Counted from the first letter of the stretch, positions 25,301-37,949 are shown. The stretch: DNA of 64,000 nt from Spinacia oleracea (GCF_020520425.1 NC_079490.1:40308723-40372722), one strand, 5' to 3'. Made by a program: numbers and translations. Notes: generated by a model from the letters alone, not told the origin.

Positions 25301-25874
25301 CATTGAATGCCACCTTTGAAGGTATAGATGCCTCAAGTTATGATGGTCTTGTGATTCCTGGAGGCCGAGCACCAGAGTACCTTGCGTTAGATGAGAATGT
25401 TATTGCCATTGTGAAGAGTTTCATGAAAGCTGAAAAACCAGTTGCATCTATTTGCCACGGCCAACAGATTTTATCTGCAGCTGGTGTGCTCAAGGTGATT
25501 TCTTTTTCTCCCTTAAAACGTTGTCCTTTCCTCTATTAGTTTATGTCACATTCTCACCTTAACAATTAGGAACGTTTTTTTAAATGCCTGTTACAAATAT
25601 ATGTTTAGGGTAATTAAGCATTAAAAAGATCTGTTACAAATGCTCATTTGTTGAAGATTCTAAAAGTTAGTGAATTTATCTGCAGGGGATGAAATGTACT
25701 GCATACCCTGCTGTGAAGCTGAATGTGGTACTAGGAGGGGCAACTTGGTTGGAGCCTGACCCAATAAATCGTTGCTTCACGGATGGGAATTTGGTTACAG
25801 GAGCTGCTTGGCCAGGGCACCCTGAGTTCGTTTCACAGTTCATGTCACTACTTGATGTTCGTGTATCATTTTGA
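22353..25874 (+). CDS. DJ1D: DJ-1 homolog D, glutathione-independent glyoxalase (DJ-1/PfpI family)
   Basis: Five exons with GT-AG introns: 22353-22418, 22596-22712, 24291-24731, 25132-25494, 25686-25874. Together they encode 391 aa, close to Arabidopsis DJ1D (388). The protein is two DJ-1/PfpI domains in tandem. Each opens with a [11 protein letters not shown] motif holding the conserved Glu. Each has the nucleophile elbow ASICHGQ, placing the reactive cysteines at about residues 123 and 316. The family converts methylglyoxal or glyoxal to lactate or glycolate without glutathione, and acts in carbonyl-stress defence, probably in the cytosol. Phases agree across all junctions, no stop interrupts the frame and both nucleophiles are kept, so the gene looks functional. 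Intron 2 is 1578 bp and contains no recognised gene. The start is the first ATG after a TATA-like site. Confidence 0.92.
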
Positions 25875-26897
25875 ACAATTTTATGATCTAACTGGATCCT
25901 AGTAATGTTTGTGGTGAATAATGTGTCTCAAGTGTTTCAGCTTTCCTGGACGTTGTTTTACATTTTATGGGATATGGGTGGATCGCTGGTTGACCTATTT
26001 TACAAATCATGATAAATAAATACATCAAAATGTATTGGTAATTCCAGATGCAGCTGTGTAAAATGACCTTTACCAAAATGACCTTTACCAAAATGCCCCA
26101 TTTTAATCTTTCTCCCTTTTCCTCAAAAAAAAGAAGGTAAATACACTCTTTAACGTCATTAATCAATACAACCTTTTAAAATTCGATATTCTTCCTCAGC
26201 TCAATACATATTTGATCAAAATACAGGTAATCCATAAAAGTGAAAATATTAATTAAGTTCATCAACTACACATGTACACTACGATATTTATCATGCCAAG
26301 TAATTTTTTAAATTCGATCATCTCACATTCATTTAATTTATTTTCTAATGAAATTAAGTGATGCAAACTAATAAACACCAAATTAGATACATACAGGGTA
26401 TTTATATTGTTTATGCTTATGCGACTTATAATATCATGTTTAGTTCATGGTTTAAAAAAATCTCTATTTTAATCGTAGGTACTAAATATAGTACAAAAGA
26501 ACTTAAATGCAAGATAATTTAATAATATTAAAGAATTCTAAATGACCAACATAACCTTTTTTTATAGCTTTCCAAGTTCCAATACACCGTTCTCCAACCC
26601 AATATGCAATTTGTGCTTTATGCACCCGGGTGTACAGTGTTTACAGTGCACCCTGTTTTTAAATGAAAGAATATTGGAGACAATTACAAAGAACATAGAT
26701 AATAGGAAGAACATAAAGACAAAATACAAAGAACTCCGAGAAAATCGCCCGACAGTTGTTTAGAGGCTCCGAATCTGCCATCCGGTAATTGCCTGATAAC
26801 TACAACAACATTCTGCCACAGGTGTTCATCGCTTTGGAAAAATTATTGGTGGCTTGTCAACACTTTCAAGATTTGTTTCAGGTATTTGTTACTGTTA
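25875..26897. other. Region downstream of DJ-1D, no gene
   Basis: 3' UTR and AT-rich intergenic DNA. A 17-18-bp word (AAAATGACCTTTACC) is repeated in tandem at about 26058-26095. A mixed stretch at 26600-26820 contains GCACCCGGGTGTACAGTG, resembling a decayed transposon end. The 73-codon open frame at 26542 has no recognisable product. Confidence 0.35.
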
Positions 26898-27836
26898 GGC
26901 CCTGTTCTTTAGAGTTGAACTGAACTGAATTGAACTGAACTGGACTGAACTGAATGCTCCTAAACTGAACTGAACTGAACTGAATGCTCCTGAACTGAAC
27001 TGAACTGGACTTAACTTAACTTAACTGAACTTAACAAAATATATTAACGAAATAAATAATAAATAATAAATAATAAATAATAAATAATAAATAATAAATA
27101 ATAAATAATAAATAATAAATAATAAATAATAAATAATAAATAATAAATAATAAATAATAAATAATAAATAATAAATAATAAATAATAAATAATAAATGAT
27201 AAATAATAAATAATAAATAATAAATAATAAATAATAAACAATAAATAATAAATAATAAATAATAAATAATAAATAACTATATAATAAATAATAAATAAAT
27301 AACTATATAATAAATAATAAATAATAACTAAATAATAAATAATAATAATAATCAGTAATTGATTACTCAATAATTACAATAAATGATAAATATAAATAAT
27401 AATAATAATTCATATTTAATAACTAATAACTAAATAATTAATAACTAATAATCCGTAAATAATTAATAATAATAATAAATTATATTAATTATTAATAAAT
27501 AATAAATAATTTATAATAATAAGTAATATAATAATATAAATATAAATATAAATAATAAGTAATATAATAATATAAATATAAATATAAATAATAAGTAATA
27601 TAATATAAATATAAATAATAATATAAGTAATAGTAATAATAATAATGATAATAATAATAATAACAATAATAATAATAATAATAATAATAATAATTATTAT
27701 TATTATTATTAAATTGAATTGAATTAAACTGAATTAAATTGAACTGAACTTAATGCTCCTTAACTGAACTGAACTGAACTGAACTGAACTGCCAAATAAG
27801 TCCTGAAACTAAAATTAAGCCAAAAAGAACAGGGCC
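26898..27836. mobile_element. Tourist-like (PIF/Harbinger) MITE expanded by microsatellites
   Basis: Inverted ends GGCCCTGTTCTTT / AAAGAACAGGGCC (the right one preceded by AAA) and a TTA target duplication (26895-26897, 27837-27839) are diagnostic of Tourist MITEs. Subterminal arrays of TGAACTGAACTGAAC flank a core of TAAATAA and TAATAA repeats. At 939 bp it is much longer than a usual Tourist MITE (100-500 bp), apparently through growth of the internal repeats. Confidence 0.8.
27048..27720. repeat. Microsatellite core: (TAAATAA)n then mixed TAA/TATAAA arrays
   Basis: A nearly pure 7-bp TAAATAA array runs from about 27048 to 27290, followed by less regular TAA, AAATATAAAT and (AAT)n blocks. 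It opens long artefactual frames of I, Y and L codons on the minus strand, which are rejected as genes. Confidence 0.85.
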
Positions 27837-27859
27837 TTAGAATATGCCTTCAATTGGTC

Positions 27860-28190
27860 AAGCCCCTTACTGCAACGCCCCACCATGGGGATCTGTTATT
27901 GTACACTAGGGTTATCTGTTTTGGGCCTATTTTAATATATAAATTAATTCCCTATGTCATAACCTAGTTGTATTCTGTAATCTGTACTCTTCAAGATCAA
28001 TAAAACTTTCACCCGCTCTGCTTGTGGACGTAGCTAACACATTGTTAGTGCACCAGGTTAAATCTCTACGTTCTTTATTACGTTAATGAATCTTTCTTTG
28101 CATCCGTTATAGCAGTTACGCAAGTTCAAGAATTGAATTGGGTTGTTTTTGTTGGTATAAATAGATTTTTAACAATTCCAACGACAAATT
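27860..28190 (+). repeat. Possible Copia-type LTR remnant
   Basis: A polyadenylation-like AATAAAACTTTC is followed by CTTGTGGACGTAGCTAACAC, ATTGTTAGTG and GTTAAATCTCTACG. That order resembles the R-U5 part of several plant Copia LTRs. No second LTR, primer site or target duplication is seen, so this is a fossil fragment at most. Confidence 0.35.
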
Positions 28191-28257
28191 ATGTAAAATA
28201 CAATTCGTTGCAATAACGTTAGTCTCGTGAGTCTTGAGGTATAGTTTTAATTTTGGA

Positions 28258-28290
28258 CTAGTATAGTACCCGTGCGATGCACGATTTATA
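28258..28290 (-). other. Helitron-type 3' terminus
   Basis: On the minus strand a stem-loop CGTGC-ATC-GCACG is followed by GGTACTATACTAG and then T, matching the plant Helitron 3' end rule (hairpin shortly before CTRR, then T). The element would extend toward higher coordinates. Its 5' end was not identified, but it may end before the second terminus at 29182. Confidence 0.5.
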
Positions 28291-29405
28291 ATCTTAATAT
28301 AAATTTGTGTGAAATTTAGTAGACAATTATCATTAAAATAGAGCTTATATATATTATCCTAATTAAAATAATGACGGATAAGTTTGTTATTACCCATTTC
28401 GTTGTCTTATTTATAAAAAAAAAAGTTAAAACGAATAAGGGTACATGGATAGAATTATTTTCATCTCCATTCATCACCTCTGTCAAGCAAGAAGGTACCA
28501 CATCCACCCTTATCTTCGGTAGTTATACCTACTTAATATTTGCCTCATTTATCTCATTACCTGGCCAATTAACTCCTACTTACACCATTTACTTTATTCA
28601 TCATATAATTGTCTTTGAGGTGGGGTGAGGCCTCCACACCAGTATCCGCCTAAAATTCTCATATACATCCCTGACATGCACTCATATGGGAATGGTAACA
28701 CCCTCCCAATCCTCGCCTCGAGGGGTACAAAATAAAATTAATTTCACGCTCGATCACCTACCCGTATATCCACATCCGCCTCAGACCCATCCCTAGACTC
28801 GACTATTTTTTTCATTAAAATAATTTTGAATTTGAAACTCTATTCTAGAGTCTCCGACAATTCGGTTGTCTGATTAGAGTAATTGAGTAAATAAATAAAA
28901 TATTATAATATGTACATTAGTAATTATTTAATTTTGATATATTTATAATCAATTAGAGCAAAGAAAAGGGACGCGGGTGGGTCCAATCTAAAATTCATCC
29001 TCCCCCTATCACCTACTACAGATAATTTTTTAACTCCATCACCATCAAACTTAATTTCCTCCATTCCCGCCCTCTTGTGAGGATGATGCGCAGGAGATCT
29101 CACAAAGAGGACGTACAACCTGACATCTCTGTATTTGGTAAATAAGCCACTTGCTCTTCAACGTACTAACTTTTGTATATACTAGTGGTAGGCCGCGCGC
29201 GTTGCGCGCGGTGTAGCTAGGTATTTCAGTTAGAGCGCTAATGATGTTCTAGTGCTTATGAATATATGGAGTAAGAACTTATTTACTATGCACAAACACT
29301 TAGTTATATCATAAAGTTTACAAAATTAAGGGATTAACATTCCCTAAATCAAACCAAAGGTAGTTTGTTAATGTCTACAAAATTATTGGGCCAACATTCC
29401 CTAAA

Positions 29406-29762
29406 TCAAACCACTCTAAGGTGGTTTGTTACATGATATCCAACTACTATAATAGGTACAAGTCTGACATAGTGTTGCAAGGAGTAGTTGATGCATTTCT
29501 CATTTGGCCTTGAAGTTGCAACTTGATTGGTTTTGCTGCCTACCCCTGTATTTTGAGATGATATTCTTTCCCCAGAATCTGAACCCAATGGTTGAGAGGA
29601 TTTACGTTTGTTGTTGTTGCCTGGTGAAGTAGAGCTAGTGACTGGAGTAATCATCCCAGGTGAGAAAGCATACTTTTCAGTAGCTATGGGCTTTAATATT
29701 TTGCATAGATCATCATAAAGTGGACATCCATACTTTCTGTAAGGTGCAGCTTCAGGATGCAC
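29406..29762 (-). pseudogene. C-terminal exon fragment, Myb/SANT-like domain protein
   Basis: Open from a perfect TTATGCAG| acceptor at 29763 to a stop, 118 aa. The N-terminal motif HPEAAPYRKYGCPLYDDLC followed by KYAFSPG resembles the segment just after the Myb/SANT-like domain of plant L10-interacting-MYB-type proteins. The rest is low-complexity, Ser/Asn/Lys-rich. No upstream exon with the SANT domain is visible, so I read it as a captured 3' exon. Family assignment is tentative. Confidence 0.35.
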
Positions 29763-30060
29763 CTGCATAAGACCAATACATATTCAGTTCATCTAATTCA
29801 GTTGGTAGAGTAATTTATCTCATATTATTTCGGATTTTGGATCGATAATTTGTATTCAAGACCCTAACTATTTGAGCTGTAACAAAAAGGGTTTCCTAAT
29901 AATATTGGGGAATTTCAACTAAAAGCATAGAGGTTCTGTGGAACCATACTAATGGCCACAAGTTTACCTTCATGTCAGAAATCTGCAGGACAAATATGCA
30001 ATATTACCTGAATGTCAAACAATACAAGAATGATGCTGAAAATGCATAAACATGCAGCAC

Positions 30061-30217
30061 CTGGTCAACTGTCATTTTCGTGAAACCAAAACGATCTGTC
30101 CAGATAGTTCCTGCCTCCTCGGCTGCTGGAAGGACTGATGTCTTAACTTTGAGGAATGACAAGAGTATCTCGACACATGAAAATAGTGTCTGTAAATAAC
30201 CCTTACCCTTGACGACC
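30061..30217 (-). pseudogene. Fragment of an IDM1-like PHD-finger acetyltransferase
   Basis: About 50 codons match the C-terminal GNAT acetyltransferase part of plant INCREASED DNA METHYLATION 1-type proteins: KGKGYLQTLFSCVE, then LKVKTSVLPAAEEA, then IWTDRFGFTKMT. The stretch ends CAG|GTGCTG, a usable donor, so it equals one exon. PHD fingers, the Jas-like part and the remaining acetyltransferase are absent. In the full protein this domain acetylates histone H3 and counters DNA methylation. Here it can only be a relic, lying between two unrelated fragments on the same strand. Confidence 0.6.
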
Positions 30218-30528
30218 ATTCAGAACACCTAATTATCAGGAAACGCATAACATCACCCATTTCAAATACTTCCAAATTAAACAAATTCAACCAGTTCTAT
30301 CTAATTGCCAATGAACCAAATTCATTCTACGATCCGATTCAAGAATCGAATTTGAAGGATGTTCATGAATCATATGATTGTTTGATATTTTGTTTCCCTA
30401 AATAAATGTTTCTTTCAATGCAGATACTCGTATTATAGTTTGATTTATCAGATTCTGATATTCTTGATAGATTGGAGTTTTCTAACAAAACAAATAAACT
30501 TCCAAATTAATTCTAATTTTGTTTTCCT

Positions 30529-31593
30529 TCAAAGAGAGAATTCACATGTAATTAATAATCCGAAAACTGCTTTATTCTGAGAATAATTCTTAGAAATTTC
30601 CTCCTGTCTAGAAGAATTATCACATTGGCTAATGAATTCATCAGCTGAAAGTTGAAGATCAAGTGGTTTCTGCATAGACATAGACACAGGAGGCTGTTTC
30701 TGTAACTCGCAATCCAAACTGAATTTTTCAAATTGCATGTATTCCGCCTGAAAACATTTATTTCAGACCGTCACATTTCTTGCAAAGGAACAAGGAAATA
30801 TCCAGTATGAAATTGTTTCAAGTTCAAATACACATAAATCATTATACCAAGATTAAATCGCATACTGCCAAAAAAATATTCAAAAAAAAAACTAAAGGAG
30901 CAGAAACAGAAAAGATAAAAGTAAAATTGCCATCTATGTGAAGTGACATTGAACAGGAGATAGCATCAAGCTTACCATTGAACATTTTAATTGATTGATC
31001 TGGTTTACGGGCACTGGAGTCAAGCCTCCTTTACGCAAATTGTAGTTATCTAAACCCTTCTGTTTTAAGTTCTCCATTATAGCTGTTTGTTTTCTGTAGA
31101 GTTCATGAAGTTCAAAGACCTGAAGAAAAAGTAGTGGAAAATGATTCACAAGTGGAGTTAACATGTCCTGCATTTTAGGTGATAGTCAGATACTACGACA
31201 AATAACCTTGGATCGCTAAAGAATTTAGAAAATAAAACGAGATTTTTGCTTGATACAGTTATGAATCCATAAAGATATTTCTGGTCCTGCTGACTGTAAG
31301 AAGAGTATATATAAATATAGCAAACAACGTAATCAACCAGAGTTTTAAGCTTTGTACAGAAATTATACCTGTCTCCTAAAAACAAGCTCTTGGTCTAGCA
31401 TTGTCTCCTTAAATAAATCTCTTGAGCTTTGAACAGAATTTAGATCAAGATCACCTCGGTCGAGCATTTTCCCCTTGAGGACATTAGAGAAATAGGTTGC
31501 TCTTGCACTTAATTCCACACTTCCCCATTCCTGCATAACTCTCACACTTTTAGAAGAAGAACTCTGTACGATAAGAGAAATCTGAGGCTGCAA
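30529..31593 (-). pseudogene. Three-exon fragment, DUF863-like N-terminal region
   Basis: Exons at about 31593-31369, 31119-30976 and 30747-30529 join in phase through GT-AG introns. They encode the DUF863-type signature MLDQELVFRRQ / VFELHELYRKQ (the junction falls between Q and V), followed by a short tail and a stop. In plant DUF863 proteins this motif (LELHRLYR-type) is near the N terminus of a 600-1100 aa protein. Here it ends after about 190 aa, so the frame is a truncated copy. The 5' end is unclear because the first exon has a possible acceptor (TTTGCAG) and no early ATG. Splicing signals look preserved, so transcription of a small product cannot be excluded. Family call is moderate. 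Confidence 0.45.
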
Positions 31594-34510
31594 ATTGGCC
31601 TATATAAACTAAAAATAAAGATAAGACATGCATTTAGTGTTCAGTAGTCAGTACTGATCTATTGCCAATAATGATATAGAATACTTCATAGATCAGAGGA
31701 AAATCATGGTCAAAGGTTGGTGTCTTAATTAATTGCAACAGCCAAAGATTTCCAGGAATTTTTTTCTTGAAATGAGGAACTAAGGTAACTGATTGGTAAC
31801 ATACTTTGCAAATAATCTAACCGGGCTGTAACCTTCCATTTTTCAATCAACCAAAATTTGTTTAGCTAATTAAAGAGTGTGTGAAACAAATTACTATATT
31901 TGCTGTATATCAAGTGAATGGCACAAAAGGTGAAAAGCATTCCATCTGAAAAAACTCTCAGAATTTAGAACTGAAAGGACTTACATTACAGCCCCTACCC
32001 CTATTCTATTTCAATATTTTTAATTGAGCCTGGTTTTAGAAATTAGTTTTTACAATGGACTCCAGCAGTCCTACCAGAGTTGAAAGCAAAACAAAATCAT
32101 TATGTATCAACAAAAACCAGCCAGTGAATTGGAGCAAGCACAAGCAGGTGACTGGTTGTGATCAAACTAAATTGTGGCCCCAAAAGCAGTCTAGTATATC
32201 GACCTCAATGAGGTTCCATTCCAAAACCATTGAGCAACAAGACAAGTAAGCAATGAAAGTTAGTACTAAAATACTCACAGATGTACTGAACAATTCTAAT
32301 GGTTTTTACATAATTATAATCAATAAGTTAAAAAGTTCAATCAAAACCTTGCCCCTACTTATAATTGCATACCACATTTTATTTTGTTTAAAGATAAAAA
32401 TTTCAGCCATAATTGATCTGATGGAAAAATCAAGAAAAAAAACTTACAATGATCTACGAACTCGATTTTGTTCATACACAAAAAAGGTATATTCAATTAC
32501 TCCGTACTGTAATAACTAATAACATTCCACTTTCCCAAGAAATGTACTGCATTAAGTTTAAGAATCCAATTTGAGTACACAGATGAACAGAATATCAAGT
32601 ACTGGAAAAATAAACCCAGATAATCTTTGCATATGTAGAGAATATATTGAATCAGGAAATAATCTGAAACACATACTCCGTACTCCATATAACGACGGTA
32701 TTGAGCATGTATATTTAAGAAACAGTATAATATCCGTAGTTGGTATGTAACAGTAAAATGGAGGAACATAAACAAAAGGAAAAACTGAAATCAAATCCAG
32801 AAAAACCCACACAATGTAAACTATCACCTAATTATTTATTTATTTAGCAAGCATGATATTTAAAATGCTCCGTAATAAGAAGATGAAGCTAATTCGCTAA
32901 AGTAAAAATAAAGTAACCCAGAAGATATTTGATTAGAGAGAGAAGAATAGTACCAGGATCTGAAAGATGTACGGAAGGGAAGAAGAACGAAGAAAGTGTG
33001 GAGGTCTCCTCCACTCACAAGCAACCAAACATTGTTGTTCAATGCTTCCAAAGACGTCGCAATTATATTATTATATGGAATAATTATTGTTAATAGTACA
33101 ATAATACGGAGTATTCCGTATTAATTAACATGAAAATATTCTCCCTCCCTACTCCCTAATTCCCTATTCCTCCTCCTCTTAAAAACATTCGAATCTGATA
33201 GTAATTCGATCAGAGAGGACAGAAGAGGAAGAAGAAGGAGAATTAAGGTCTTGTAGCTGAAACTGCTGAAAATATTGATGCACGTATTAACACAAATTAA
33301 TATTCACAAAGATTGAAATGCTTCATAAGATGTCAGAACCATACAAAAGAACGAAAACACACCCACCTCTTATGTGTCTCTCTTTTCCCAGTTGCTCAAC
33401 ATGATTAGTAGCCTTGACAATTGCTATATCTAACTCCTAAACCGAAAAATTGTATTAAGAAAACAATGACTGATTAAACATGAAAAAGATCATAGAAACA
33501 AACGACTGAATACCTTGTAGCTAACTATTTACTTTAGCCAAGCTAATGGTGGTGATATCCTTGATGGATCCCAAATATTTCCTCAAACTACTATTTGTGT
33601 CGTCACCTCCTCCTCATGCTCCCCTTATCTCCCTGAAACAAAAATTCTTCAAAATCCCACTTCTATGATCCAATAAAATTAATCTAAAAACACTAAAAAT
33701 CGCACTACTATCTCCTAGTCATCTCTTGGCATCATCATGCTTGAAAACAAGCACCATAGATTAAAAACCCTTGCTTCAGTGACACTGTGACAGATAAACT
33801 CAACAAAAAAAGGCATCAAATTTTATGACAATATCCAGAAGAAAAAAAAAAGGAAAAAAAGAACCAACACCCTTCCACATAATTCAAATTTTATGACTTG
33901 CTTAATGCTTTTACGAGAAACAGCTAATTCAAAACTAAAACTGAAGATGGACAGCTAGTAAATTAACAAAATGAACACATCCAACTCCACATGAGATATG
34001 ATATTGCAACAATTATTTTTATTAAATTAATAAATAAATAAAATAACTAAGCTTCTTCAAAATTAAGCTGGAATTCACTAAAAATAACAACAAATTCAAA
34101 CTCTACAGCCTTAATTTCACAAGTAAGGATCCCAAAACCCAATTACCTAGAAATCATAATTGAATATTTCCATCAAATTTAAGCTCTATTCATGAAATTA
34201 TTCAAAATTGAAGTTGAACTATTCAGTAAACTACATAAGAATTACGGAGTAGATTATAAAAATTAAAAAAGAAAAAGAAAAACCCAACTCACCTCAAACT
34301 CAAATCCCGCAATTATGATTATTACCCAGAAAAAAAAAAAGGAAAAAAAAGAGGAAAGAAATAGGAGAGAGAATGGGCGCCTGCAAGCAATGAAAATTCG
34401 ACCTACCCAGAAGAAGGAGGAGAAGAAGATTGCTTGAATTCATGCATGAATCAATCTCCCATGGATGACGGAGGATTCGAGGAGAGAGAATAGCGAGGGC
34501 GAAAGAAATT
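31594..34510. other. Non-coding stretch between gene fragments and MULE 1
   Basis: AT-rich DNA with only short spurious frames. It contains A-rich runs, several TACTCCGTA words (near 32500, 32690, 33107, 34245) and a pyrimidine-rich block at 33140-33180. It may include leader or intron sequence of the DUF863-like fragment and the unseen Helitron 5' end. Nothing else supported. Confidence 0.3.
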
Positions 34511-34556
34511 CACGGTTGCTATTCGCAACCTTTATTTACTTTAGCGCACCCCCGTA
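34511..34556 (+). repeat. Left terminal inverted repeat of MULE 1
   Basis: Starts CACGGTTGCTATTCGCAACC and continues through TTTACTTTAGCGCACCCC. It pairs imperfectly with the right end at 43152-43197. A pyrimidine-rich, leader-like sequence follows. Confidence 0.55.
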
Positions 34557-37500
34557 AAAAACCAAAAGTACCCTTTAGTCTATTTTTCGATCTCTCCCGC
34601 TACCGGAATCTCTCTCTGAAATTGAAACACTCTCAAACTCTCCATACTTTTGGGTTCCTCAGTTCGTGAAAATTGAAAAACGAGAACGGGGATTGAAGAA
34701 CCATAATTGAAGAAACGTCTTCAACACCAATCTCAACCTAAATATCGGCTACAAGGTTTGTCTTCAAACACCAATCAATCTCGTATAACTACAAGGTGTG
34801 TGTTGTTTTGCATTTTCATGATAAAAAATTGAATTAGGTTTTCAGGGTCATTAATTAGCATAATTGATTTCAGAGTTTGAATTAATGAATTGAATTATGA
34901 AATTGGGAATTTGAATTAGGAATTCAAATAAGGAATTAGGTTTCATAGAATTGGTTGAATTAGGAATTCGAATTGGGAATTAGGTTTCAAAGAATTGGTT
35001 GAATTAGTAATTCGAATTGGGAATTAGGTCTAATGGTGTTCACGAATTGTTTGAAAAATCTGTGTGAATTCCTTAAAAAAAATAAAAAAAAATTGATAGA
35101 TTACAAATTGATTTCACATATTCCGGTATTTTCTTGATTTTTTTTCATTGTTTCTTGTATTATATTGATTCATGTATTTGGGCCATAAAAGAGGGAGTTG
35201 TTTCATGTTGTTGGGATGGAATAGATTACAACTTTTGTGTGGTTGGGTTGTAATAGAGTAGTATATTTTGTGTAGTTGGGACGAAATAGTACATCTAATT
35301 TCATGTGTTATGTCTAAAGTAGATAATTCTATTTCATATGACCTATCCGAAATAGGCTAGGTAACTTCATATGCTTCATCCGAATTAGACAAACAAACAA
35401 CAGGAGCATCTATACGATATATTCACCTGTTTGTATCTGCAGTTCTGGTTTATTAGTTGGAGCAAGAAATTCATTAAACTAGATAAACCAGTGTGATGAC
35501 TATGTTAAGTTGAGAACATGGAAGTTAGTGGTCCAAGCTAGATTTGAGTTGTATACTGCATACACAAGTCACAATGTCCCTGGCTGATACGGACATTGGA
35601 GTTTAGACATAGGGCTGGGTCTGAATATCTTTTGACAAGACGCCTAAGGGCCAAAGCTGCGAAGGGGCCAAAAAAACAAGTTGGGGTGTAGGTGAAGTAG
35701 TTTTTAAGTTCATCTTAATTGCACTGACAACTCCCTCTCCATTTTCTCTCTAACAGAAAATGCAGACCACATCACATTCAGAATAAAAAGGTTAGACATA
35801 CCTGGATTCCGGCTGACAATTCTGTCTCTTCAGAAGAAGTAAGAAGCCTAGAGGAGTTGGTGGCTTCTCTTAAGTAACATCAGTGAAGCCTGCAAGTCAC
35901 CCTCTCCTAGGATATTGAATAACACCATAACTGCGACCTGTGAGAATGTTTTGCTGCATAAGAGAGAAACGTTTTAGATGGGTTAGATAATAGATTAGTT
36001 GGTAAGGGCTGCAGAAGAATGAAGATCAGTTATGCATAACTTTCAATGCATACAAAATTGATCAGTTATGCTTATGGGTTGGGATTGTTTGCAATGCATA
36101 CAAAATTGAAAAGTCATGTCTTGTCACTTAAGTGTCTTAAATGGTTGTTTGACCCCTGATGACTTTTGTTATAATACAACTAGTTATTAGCATTTAATTC
36201 TCAAAGGTGAAATAGTGTTTAAATTTTCTGGTGTTTGAACTTATTTTAATTACAACTAGTGTTTAAATACAACTAGTTACATAATCTTTTAATTTAATTC
36301 TGGTGAAATAGTGTTTAAATACAACTAGTTACATAATCTTTGAACTTAGTAACATAGTAAATACAGAAACACCCATTTATAAATGGGCTTAGTAACATAG
36401 TAAATACAGAAACACCCATGCTTGATGCTAAATTTGTGGTTTATGTGATGCAACGAGGCACCAGTGAGAGAATGAGAATGATTGTTGTAGCCTGCAGGGG
36501 TAAAATTGATTATTTTCTGCTGCATATGGAAGTTTTAGGTTTAATTTACTAGTATTAGATTGGTATTGAGAACATTGTAGACCAATAAACAAGCATCAGG
36601 TATTCCTGCAGGGAGTGTTTCATGTCTGCTAGTCCGTTTACATTTCAGACATATTGGAATGATATATGTACCAAGTAATACTTCTAGTCAATCTTTCCCT
36701 TTGTTTGTCATTGACTCATTTGTATACAGACAGTCTTAGAGGATAGGGAGAAGATGATTTTGGGAGCGAAAAACAAACACTGATTTAGGTAACTTCTTAC
36801 CTTAGTAACACTTCAAGTGTTCCACATTTCTACACAGGAAGTATACATTATGGGGAGTGTTATACTGAATTCGGAAACCAGATTGGTTCATAGTAACTCT
36901 ACTAATTATTTATGGGTTCAGTTCCTTTATTAGAAAGCTTTAATTTTCTTCGAATTCATGTTCATTCCTGGCTTCCGTTCCCCATGTTCTAGTTCATAGG
37001 GATATTAGATGAGATTGGTGTTCATGCTAATTATCAGTACATGCTGCTTGTTCGATTAGCAGTTTCTGGGAACTTTTCATTCTCTAGAATTGGCTTCAGC
37101 TATTTAGTTTTATTAATACTACTAATCTTGAAAAGAGTTATCACGCAAAAACCGGTGGCACATCTGTACCCCTTGCACCCACACGGCCACACTGCTGTCT
37201 GAAATTGATCTGAACTTACTGTCTGAAATAAATCGAACAGATTAGGGCCTAAAGAAAAATTCCATGTCTCATATTATTGTTGGTTTGATGTATTAAAATA
37301 TTTCATGGCATTAGCTATATTGTAATTTTGCAACATTAGTATAAACCAGAACCCAATAAGCTAAACAGTAGCATACCCAAATTGAAACATTCTGTGAGTC
37401 TTTCACTAGGTTTAGACTTTTGGTATGTAAGGGATTAGTCTCATAAGAATTGATTTCCCCAGACCCCGCCATGACAAAATCGATACTAGGTGATTGCTGT

Positions 37501-37949
37501 TGTAGACTAAACACTCCCATTGAAAAAGAAATAGAAATCTTGATAGAACAACGGCTGTCATCAAAGAGATAACAACCCCACATTTCTTGGAGACATGACT
37601 CAAATCCATCATTCTTTTTATATTGACTCACTAGAAAAGAAAAACGGATAAAGATTTAAGTAATACCTTCTGGAAAAACTTGACCAACTTGTCCACATAA
37701 GGAATCACTTGACCAATATGTCCAAGAAGAACAGAGATCAAATTCAAAACCTGGACTTGGTAGAAGACCAGCAATAACAGCAGAACAGAATCAACACTTA
37801 TTCTGGGATCCAACGCCAAATCTTGCATCACAGCCAAAAGAATATCACAAAAGTGTAACAAACCTCTTATACAGTAGAATACTAACAGAAAATCTGTAAG
37901 TTTAACATGAAAAGATTTTGGAGACATAATTATTGTTCATAGCCTAATC
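34557..37949. other. Left non-coding arm of MULE 1
   Basis: AT-rich DNA upstream of the PMD gene. It holds a leader-like TC-rich segment (34580-34680), a duplicated word around GAATTGGGAATTAGGTTTC (34900-35035), a direct duplication of CTTAGTAACATAGTAAATAC (about 36344-36420) and duplicated TAGTGTTTAAATACAAC words (36240-36340). Two minus-strand frames near 37311-37927 have no recognisable product. Probably promoter, leader introns and spacer. Confidence 0.35.

Larger units (their letters stand above)
29182..31593 (-). mobile_element. Helitron-like gene-capture region, 5' end not found
   Basis: At its left edge the minus strand has an 8-bp GC stem (CCGCGCGC-AAC-GCGCGCGG, 29193-29211), then CCTACCACTAG followed by T, a good Helitron 3' terminus. 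To its right, all on the same minus strand, lie exon-like fragments of three unrelated gene families (29406, 30061, 30529), the arrangement expected when Helitrons capture host gene pieces. The 5' terminus (A|TC...) was not recognised. The right limit given is that of the last fragment and the true end may lie anywhere up to the MULE at 34511. Confidence 0.45.

Noticed and set aside
27044-27370. 108-codon minus-strand frame of I, Y, L and F
   Set aside because: Translation of the TAAATAA microsatellite.
28371-28628. 85-codon plus-strand frame near the first Helitron-type end
   Set aside because: No recognised domain; AT-rich chance frame.
37311-37927. Two minus-strand frames that might be hydrophobic proteins
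   Set aside because: No recognisable motif, low-complexity hydrophobic composition and no consistent splice structure; located in the non-coding arm of MULE 1.
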